This document shows, piece after piece, positions 57,061 to 64,000 of a stretch of 64,000 bases of DNA (its first letter is position 1; each line of letters starts with the position of its first letter). The stretch is from contig WHUZ01000033.1 of assembly GCA_015179045.1 (NCBI GenBank), positions 248,001-312,000 of the forward strand. The letters are read 5' to 3'. Under the pieces are notes generated by a model. The model worked only from the letters and a program-made list of their open reading frames with translations, ran no database searches and was not told the origin of the DNA. The stretch comes from Kalaharituber pfeilii. Its lineage: Eukaryota > Ascomycota > Pezizomycetes > Pezizales > Pezizaceae. Both the position numbers and the translations under genes were made by a program.

Positions 57061-57475
57061 AAGGATTTGGTAACTTTACCAGGATGAGGTGGTTACAGAG
57101 GTGAGAATGCGCATGGTGGCCAAAGCGCAGCGCAGCGAGCTCAGGAAAGAAACAGACTTGGCATGGATTACAGGCCGTTACAGAAGCTTGGCAGATCTGT
57201 ACACACCCCGGCAGGCCTTCTAGGAGGAAAAGGTTTGAGGGCATAGAGATATAAAATAGGTGAGGCAGACAGCTCGGAATGCAGATGGTGTGGAGAGGAG
57301 GAGGAGATGGCAACACACATATGGAACAGATAAAAATTGCTAACTCACTTATACAATCTTACCCTGCCATGGCCAAGTGCTACAAGCGGGGTTATGTGAT
57401 TAAAAAAAAAAAAAAAAAAAAAACTTATACAATCTTGCGGCAAGCGATCACTGATATAAAAAATAAAAAAAGAAA
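57061..57475 (+). mobile_element. Decayed LINE fragment (type A), interrupted by a type B tail
   Basis: ORF2 end in broken frames: YQDEVVTEVRMRMVAKAQRS, GLLGGKG, SSECRWCGEEEEMATHIWNR, then a shortened type A tail (GCGGCAAGCGATCACTGATA, A-rich). Homologous to 42759-43030. The 5' half of the tail hairpin is missing. Confidence 0.82.
57361..57422 (+). mobile_element. 62-bp LINE-tail insertion, type B
   Basis: ACCCTGCCATGGCCAAGTGC, TACAAGCGGGGTTATGTGAT and poly(A). Perfect 14-bp target duplication ACTTATACAATCTT at 57347-57360 and 57423-57436. Confidence 0.95.
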
Positions 57476-57877
57476 TCCTGGTTTTCCGTTATCATATGGT
57501 AACAGCCTGGGCCTGGGCCATACGCAATAGAATCAACATTAGAAAACTCTTTTGATTTCCAATAGGTCTAAGTACAATATAGATGGTAAAATACATCGAT
57601 ACCTGTTCAGCGAAGTTATAAGCTGTAACCGCATGATCGTCGCTTTAATACATAATAATAAAAGTTACGAATGTGAGATCAGCGTGATTGTAGTAGTAGT
57701 CTTAACTGATGGGGCTACGAGTGAATGTCAGTAAAATGTCTATGACTCATGTTCCAACTGGTGTTAATAAAAGTATACTTGGACGTAATTACACAATAAT
57801 AGTCTTCACGGTTGCGTTCAATGTTCACCGAATATAACCGCTGTGAAACTGAAAGGAAATCTACTCTCCGGGTGAAA

Positions 57878-57935
57878 TCGCCATAGCCCACAGGGCGGCA
57901 TGCGAGTAATGAAATAAAAAAAAAAAAAAAAAAAA
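57878..57935 (+). mobile_element. 58-bp LINE-tail insertion, type A
   Basis: TCGCCATAGCCCACAGGGCG, GCATGCGAGTAATGAAATA and poly(A). Target duplication TCCGGGTGAAA at 57867-57877 and 57936-57946. It starts at exactly the same base as the 27109 insert. Confidence 0.96.
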
Positions 57936-57946
57936 TCCGGGTGAAA

Positions 57947-60430
57947 GCTCCATCCAGGTTAGATCGTATAAGTTACTACACGTATGTCCGCAGATAGACG
58001 TTCCTCTCAAGCCAAACAAGCAAGCCTTGTGGTTATGCGTCAACATTTCCTGAGCAACATGATAAATAATTAATCACATGCTACATATAGTGCATCAACC
58101 TTCCCCCAGGTAAACGATTCACTGTCTATTTGTAAGGTTGTCCAAGGATAGCAACAAAACCCAAGCTTACCCAGGTAATCCCTAAGTATACTGAGCTCTA
58201 CCAACTACAGCTTAATCCTGAATCGGCGATGGCGATACACATCCAATAACTTGACACCTCAATTTTCTCAAGTGTACCTAATCGAGTTCTAGCTGTGAGG
58301 CCGCAATTCACGTTGCTCCTGACTTCCTTAACATAGCAGGATACAACTGATCAGTCCCGATCGTCATTCTACTCTAAAATCCTGTATGCAGTGTGCTTGT
58401 CTTGGCATAAGGACCCTGGTCACAGCTTGCAGGTAGAAGCACTTTCATGCAATGATGCATACTTCGACGGGTGAAACCAATTATTTTGTTACCCGTACCG
58501 GCGGGCTGTTACCCTCAGAGCTTCTAGCGAGTCAGCACTCTACAGCAATCTACGCAAGTAAGTAAATCATACCAATTCAGCTCGAAGTTCTTCCACTTTC
58601 TTCTATTTCCATAATTGCGTTCTTCTCTACGGCGAATCATCCAGTTTCGATACCATGTGGCCGATCTTTAACCCCTGACATCAGACCAGGTGACCCAGCT
58701 GCATGCGGGCGCACTTGACACATGCCTTGCATGCATATGACTCTACTTTCATAGATCATTCTAGATCTTTCATGAGCCACAAAATGCCAATGGACCCATT
58801 ATGTATTAACCGTGCATTGAGGACAAGGTAGGTTGCTTTCGCTCCTGATCGCCCAACGCATGATGGATAGAAAATCGCAGCACTTGCTGTTGCCTACATC
58901 TGTTTCCTGACTTGATCTAGCTGCAATCCACACCGTTTTGCTCACAACTGGACAGTGATTTCGCTAAATTAAGTAGTTCAATCAAAAATGTGGTCCCACG
59001 AGACACGCAACACCAATATATTGTCCCAGCCAGATTATAATTATTACAAAAGTTGTCATTTCTCTCCACTCGGCGATCCATGTCCGCCTCGTTTATTGCT
59101 TCAACCTCACGGACTACCTAGTTATTCTACCGCGCTTAACTTCAAATGTAAAATCCTAGCGTCCCACCTTCTACTAGCTAGTAAAATATGTATTCGGCCA
59201 TAGCGCATAATGTGCATTAGTACCCCTGTCCGAATACATATTTTACTGGCTAGTACTTTCGCCCCTACTTGCATCCGAATCGGTATGATTCAGCGGCGGA
59301 CAACCTGTCAAGTGTTTGTGTGCATATGTTCACATGAATCCTATGAGTTGTCTCACAAGCATTCTGATTATCACTCGTATTTTCATTTTTCCCCAATGCT
59401 CAGGAGCGAAACGCGCGAAAGTTATATTTTATCTCCCCTGACCCCCGATCGCAACAGTATCTCAACTCTCCGCTTCTATAATTAGCAACCGACCCTCTAT
59501 GGTAGTAATATTGCATGGGGCTTGGCATGAGACTAGTGATATCCCGTACCACGTAAAATACGGAGCACTTCTGTCCACACTATGAGATTAGCTCCACCCG
59601 TTGAAACTTGGTAGCTACCCCAAACGATTTCTAATTGACAAGCACGTGACCAAGAGAAAAGCTATCGAAATTATCGTTATCAGAGCGGACGTTCATCCAT
59701 CGTTCTTGCGCAATTGCCGGGTCAAACAGTTCTCTCAGGCCTACAGCAATCTAAAGGAAAGTCTTACTGTAACACTTCAATGTACAGATTACCGTTCTCT
59801 CCACCTCTTTAGTTCTCTGGAATTTGCTAGCTCGCTACCAAATTTTTCGCACACCACAAGCCATACCACGGTAGAGTAACCATTAGTGCAAGCCACACAA
59901 AGTTGCCGTAAGTTGCACAGTTCAGAGTCAAATTAGCACTTCCAATTTTCCGTCCATGCTGCATCTCACCTGGTCCTCCTCCAACCTTCAACGTCGATTG
60001 CCTTCGGGAGTCGAGCTCCTCCATGTTCAGTTTCGTCTCCCGTATCAACAAGTAGAGGGTTGAATGACCCAATGCAGATAAGCTGGAATTAATGCCGGTA
60101 GTGGACCTTTCAACCTTAAATGTACGGTTGTTTTCTGCGCAAATACTAGCACCAGACAACATAAACCTAAGATATTGAAATCCTTTGACCAATGCCCTCC
60201 TAAATTCGGCCTCACCACATCCCGAACCCATCCATGTCAGTTGCCCACTGCCCAAAATTCCAAGTCGAGGATGCTTGGAACCGATTGCCAAGCCAACTCT
60301 GACAGTTCAACTGGCTTACGGCACACCATGCACCAGATCGGAAAATTATTCTTAAGGTAGCTCAAATGAGATTAGTCAATGTGCTAATAGAAAATATTCT
60401 AAAGGAGATTGGATGAATTCTGCGATACTA
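57947..60430. other. No supported gene
   Basis: About 2.5 kb. A 154-codon minus ORF (59827-60291) and plus ORFs at 58988-59485 have no motifs. A clear hairpin lies at 59174-59253. Confidence 0.4.
59174..59253. repeat. Hairpin with 24-bp arms (23 matching)
   Basis: CTAGCTAGTAAAATATGTAT plus TCGG (59174-59197) pairs with 59230-59253 around a 32-nt loop. It is intergenic with no adjacent TE tail. Confidence 0.88.
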
Positions 60431-60470
60431 CAGGCAACCCTGGCTATAACGAAGGCCAAGAATCCGACCG
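60431..60470 (+). mobile_element. Solitary pogo-like terminus
   Basis: CAGGCAACCCTGGCTATAAC followed by GAAGGCCAAGAATCCGACCG, preceded by TA. 28 bases are identical to 4578-4605. No opposite end found nearby. Confidence 0.55.
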
Positions 60471-60793
60471 GCTTTCTCTAGTATGGTTGGGGACATCTGT
60501 ACGCGGAGTAAATTGCACCCAACTTCAACGCTCTAAAGCGCAACTGAAATAAATAGATAAAATTAGCTTCCCATGGTGTAATATGATAGACCAGACAATG
60601 AAGAATAAAATTACGAAGCGATATCTATTTATTTGATTTTTTGTTATATCTCATAGAGTTAAAGATTAGGAGGGGTCATAATTGTCGCTCTTTAGTAATC
60701 ACCAAATATAATGTAGTATAGTAGATAGTATCCCTTGTGCAATACCCCTTTCACCACTTGGTTTGATGTTGTGTGCAACCAATGCAATAGATA

Positions 60794-61795
60794 CAGTCAC
60801 ATGGCAAAAGAAAACGCCCACCCTAAATTTGCATAATTTGATGTCTTAGACCTACATACGCGCTATTACCGCCACCAACGCTAATAAGGCTAGGGTCCAC
60901 TGCATATGCTCTGCTCTATTCTTCCTCCATATCCACTTCGTACCATTACCATTACTTCTCTCAACATTGCATTCACCAGACCAAACATACTTTGCCTAGG
61001 TTTCCTCTGTCCAATCTTTTCTCTCCAGAGCCTAAGCTAACCTTGCTGCAGTATAGATGGGAGTTAATTTAGGTCTCTTCTAGCTCTCCACTTCCGATAG
61101 CCCTTAAGCCGGAGGTTCCGATCGAGTCAATTTTGATGTCTAGATTGTCCTTTAAATGTTCCTGTAGAGAGAGCTTTGAGAGAGATGGGTTACTACCAAG
61201 TAAAGCAGTGATAGAGTCCATAACATTCTCATTTAGCTTTTTTGGTCTTCCACTCTTAGGCACATTTTCAGCAATGCCTCACTCCTTGTAATGCTTAAGA
61301 AAATCTCGAATAGTACTCTTAGGCCAACCTATTTGATTTGCAATCTGTTGAAATGACAACTCTTGTTGGTCCAGAAGGGCACTCTGACTTTTTTCAAAGC
61401 CGGTCATCTGCTTCTTAGGAACGGCAGTGATAGTCGAAGAGGCAGCACTGGAGGTAGAAGAGTTGGCACTGGAGGCAGAAGTGCTGGTAGTATTGGCTGA
61501 GGAGTTAGCAGTTTGAGTTGACATTATTGCAGAATTTTCTAAATTCAGCTGTCAGTTACCTGTAGGTGGCTGTAGATTTTTTCTTGACTTCCAGTCTCCT
61601 TTAGGAGTCAACTTTGTATTTTTCATATCCTCTAATCTTGAGAATCATCTCCGGCTTAGAATTCCCAATTTAGCGCAATGTTGTGAGACCTACGTGCGTT
61701 TATGTCTAAGACACGCGCGTGTATGTCTTAATTAAGTACTAGTACAGGGCCCAAAGATTATGCAAAGGTGGGCGTTTTCTTTTGCCATGTGACTG
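60794..61795 (-). mobile_element. Tc1/mariner element, internally deleted, 1002 bp
   Basis: TIRs CAGTCACATGGCAAAAGAAA plus ACGCCCACC at both ends, with TA duplicated (60792-60793, 61796-61797). A minus-strand transposase N-terminus lies inside; the catalytic DDE/D core is missing, so it cannot move by itself. Confidence 0.93.
61069..61524 (-). pseudogene. Tc1/mariner transposase, N-terminal part
   Basis: A single frame from ATG 61524. A Ser/Thr/Ala-rich leader of about 40 residues is followed by a first helix-turn-helix (LDQQELSFQQIANQIGWPKS, TIRDFLKHYKE). An in-frame TGA (61276-61278) interrupts, then comes a basic GRPKKLNENV hook and a second helix-turn-helix (NPSLSKLSLQEHLKDNLDIK). This is the paired DNA-binding layout of Tc1-type transposases. 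Downstream, remnants (EKRLDRGNLGKVCLVW) correspond to the segment just before the first catalytic Asp, after which sequence is lost. Confidence 0.8.
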
Positions 61796-61823
61796 TATAT
61801 GCAAGTGAACAACTCGCGCAGCT

Positions 61824-62340
61824 GCATAAGGGGCTACCGGGCAACGTCGAGCTAGCCAAGACCGGCACAAAACTACAGTATCAAGACGAGCTGGTCACAG
61901 AAGCCGGATTGCCAGAGCGGAGGAGAGGAGCCGACTACATCTGAACTACAGACCGTTGGAGAGACTGGGACAACACGTGACGACGATGGCGGGACTACTG
62001 GGCGGTAAAAGTTTGCGGGCCTGGCGCCACAAAATAGGAAAGTGCGACGGTCCGGAATGTCGGTGGTGCGGGGAACGAGAAGAAACGACAATCCACCTAC
62101 TAGACGAATGCCGGGTCTGGAAAGCGAGGATATGGCCGGGGGGAAGACGGGACATCGCAAAACCCCCAAAGGACGGAGAAAGGGATCTACTATTGCACCT
62201 GATGGGACAGTTGGAGGACTAGAAACGGGCTCATTTTTAACTCTTATTTTACTCTTACGTTATTTTTCCCCATTATGTAAATACACCTCGCCATAGCCCA
62301 TAGGGCGGCATGCGAGTAATGATAAAAAAAAAAAAAAAAA
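61824..62340 (+). mobile_element. 5'-truncated LINE (type A), 517 bp
   Basis: ORF2 end: YQDELVTEAG, a frame change, then GGKSLRAWRHKIGKCDGPEC, RWCGEREETTIHLLDECRVW and the stop at 62222. The A tail reads CCTCGCCATAGCCCATAGGG, CGGCATGCGAGTAATGAT, A(n). Target duplication AACTCGCGCAGCT / AACTCGCACAGCT at 61811-61823 and 62341-62353. It abuts the Tc1 element. Confidence 0.94.
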
Positions 62341-62600
62341 AACTCGCACAGCTAGGCTGGGATATGTAGAGTGTGAGAGTGATTGGGCTGTAGGAGCAGT
62401 AGCAGCAGTGGGAGCAGAGCAGCAGTGACAGCAGTGGGAGTAGTGGAGTGGTGGAAGCGGTAGAGCTGTGGGAGAATATCGGAGTGGTCGGAGGAACCTT
62501 CAAACTGCTAGCCTCGTCCCCAGGCGTTTGTAGAAGCCTGAGATTAGCTAATCGGGTGATCACCTGAGTGCCAAGAACTGTAAATATTGTCATTTAAATA

Positions 62601-63337
62601 CAGTCTAACCTTGCTATACCGGACGAGTAAAAATCTGGCACTTTTTGTCCGGTATAGCAAGGTTCCGGTATAGAATAAAATGCTTGGCAACTGTAAAAAA
62701 GGGGTGGCAAAAATATGTATAGAAATTATTGGAGTAGGAAATAAACAAGTGCAGCAAACATTAACTCAATCAAAGTCTATTCAACATGCATTGCTCTCAC
62801 CACCTAGAAGAGGTCGAGCGTTACAAGCTCTTGGGGAGCATCAAATATGCAAGCATTGACTAGAGCCAAACATGCTACGCTGACTGTTTCTCTAAAAGCC
62901 TACCAATTCACACCAAAGAAGCAGCAAACTCTACAAGAATGTTCCAGCCTCCCAGCAGCAGCAGCGACAGCAGTGGTAGCAGCAATGGTGACAGCAGTGG
63001 CAGCATCGGTAGCAAGTGATAGCAACAGCGGTGACAGCAGTGATGGCAGCAGCAGTAGTGGTAGTTAGCATTGACGGCAGCAGAGTGGTAAACAACCAGT
63101 CTAAGTGGTAAAGTGGGGTAGTCTAAGATGTATTAGTATTAGCGCGTCCGGTATAGCAAATATTATTTGTATGGAGACAGGGGGTTACTTGTCTAGAGAT
63201 TTCTGTCCGGTCCGGTAATGTTAGCGCGTCCGGTATAGCAAGGGCGATTTGTATGGGAAACGATTCTCCAAATTAGAGGCCATCCGGTATAGCAAGGTTT
63301 CCGGTATAGCGAGGTCCGGTATAGCAAGGTTAGACTG
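62601..63337. mobile_element. pogo-like MITE, 737 bp
   Basis: Ends CAGTCTAACCTTGCTATACC and its reverse complement, TA duplicated (62599-62600, 63338-63339). Inside, GTCCGGTATAGCAAGG and variants recur near both ends (about 62650-62670 and 63140-63330), and an AGC/AGT trinucleotide-rich stretch lies at 62955-63070. No transposase. The terminus fits the pogo/Fot group of fungal elements. Confidence 0.88.
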
Positions 63338-63540
63338 TATACAAACGCCTGGAGTATTTCCCTCCAAAATTATCGAACCCTGCAAAGTCGAACCAACCCC
63401 TGCAAATACTCTCGCCCTATCTACTATCGACTTGCCCGAATACGTTAGTGTAGTCTTTTTTCAATTCCGGTACCACGCATTGTGATTCTATTAGCCAATG
63501 TGGGTAGTATTTATACATGGTCAATAAGGTATACATTGAG

Positions 63541-64000
63541 AATCAAACTAATGCGGAGTGTGGGTGGTATCCGGAATCAGTTTCTTATGGTGAAGCATAT
63601 TATTTCCAAGAGTTTTATCATACTCCGGAGCTGAGTAGTTTTATACAACTATCTAGCAATAGCCTTGCTAAGTAGTATATGGCGGCAGAGTATAGCAGCA
63701 CAACTTTCTACTGAGAATCAAACTAATGCAGAGTGTAGCTGCCGGTAGCATCCGGAATGAGTTCCTCATGATGAAGCATATGATTTCCAAGAGTTTTATC
63801 ATACTCCGGAGCTGAATAGTTTTATACACCTATCTGGCAATGGCCTTGCCCAGTGGTATGTAGCGGTAGAGTATAGCAGTACAACTTTCTAGAGAGTCAA
63901 ACTAATGCGGAGTGTAGCGGGCATCCGGAATGAGTTCCTTATAATGAGGAATACCATTTCCGAGAGTTTTATCATACTCCGGAACTGAGTAGTTCTATAC
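63541..64000 (+). repeat. Satellite, about 177-bp unit, continues past window
   Basis: AATCAAACTAATGCGGAGTG starts units at 63541, 63716 and 63894 (spacing 175 and 178). GAGTTTTATCATACTCCGGA recurs in each. Units differ by about 10-20 percent. Two full units and part of a third are visible. Confidence 0.9.

Noticed and set aside
59827..60291. 154-codon minus-strand ORF
   Set aside because: No recognisable family and no supporting context; probably chance.
1..64000. CRISPR array or bacterial operon features
   Set aside because: The regular repeats seen (57-bp and about 177-bp) are contiguous satellites without unique spacers, and all gene and transposon features are fungal.

Overview
The window looks like gene-poor, transposon-laden DNA from a filamentous ascomycete (Pezizomycotina). 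The reasons are a mitochondrial ribosomal mS41 gene with its IGR motif, a decayed fungal HNH endonuclease gene, fungal-style intron signals (GTATGT, CTAAC, TTACAG), a possible LysM remnant, and many non-LTR (LINE, probably Tad1-like), Tc1/mariner, pogo-like and LTR elements. The order or genus cannot be told from sequence reading alone. Genes that look functional are few: the mS41 gene (10257-10769, minus), a C2H2 zinc-finger exon (30009-30425, plus) and perhaps a two-segment membrane ORF (1641-2309, plus). The rest is relics, repeats, or sequence in which I see nothing.

Layout. 0.3-6.5 kb: coiled-coil pseudogene, local duplications, hypothetical ORF, a TA-flanked TIR element, decayed pogo/Tc1-type DNA and a 16-copy minisatellite of about 57 bp. 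6.5-11 kb: empty DNA, the HNH pseudogene, then mS41. 11-31 kb: mostly empty DNA sprinkled with tiny retro-insertions, plus the LysM-like relic and the zinc-finger gene. 31-44 kb: more tiny insertions, two solo LTRs of one family with 5-bp target duplications, one carrying a 1.1-kb long-inverted-repeat transposon. 41.7-43.3 kb and 44.7-50.8 kb: nests of LINE copies up to four levels deep, with a solo LTR and a fresh-looking 846-bp MITE. 51-60 kb: mostly empty. 60.4-64 kb: Tc1/mariner relic, LINE end, pogo-like MITE, and the start of a satellite of about 177 bp running off the window.

The most striking signal is a set of very short retro-insertions (29-110 bp) made only of the 3' end of a LINE plus poly(A), each with its own target-site duplication. 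There are two tail types. Type A reads CTCGCCATAG..GGGCGGCATGCGAGTAATGATAT-A(n). Type B reads CCCTGCCATGG..AGCTGCAAGCGGGGTTACGTGA-A(n). Larger LINE copies in the same window end in exactly these tails. Many independent insertions start at almost the same base, at the foot of a predicted tail hairpin, which random 5' truncation does not explain. One insertion is 52 A residues and nothing else. Either the LINE reverse transcriptase stops reproducibly at the hairpin, or a tiny tail RNA is mobilised as a separate 'nano-SINE'.
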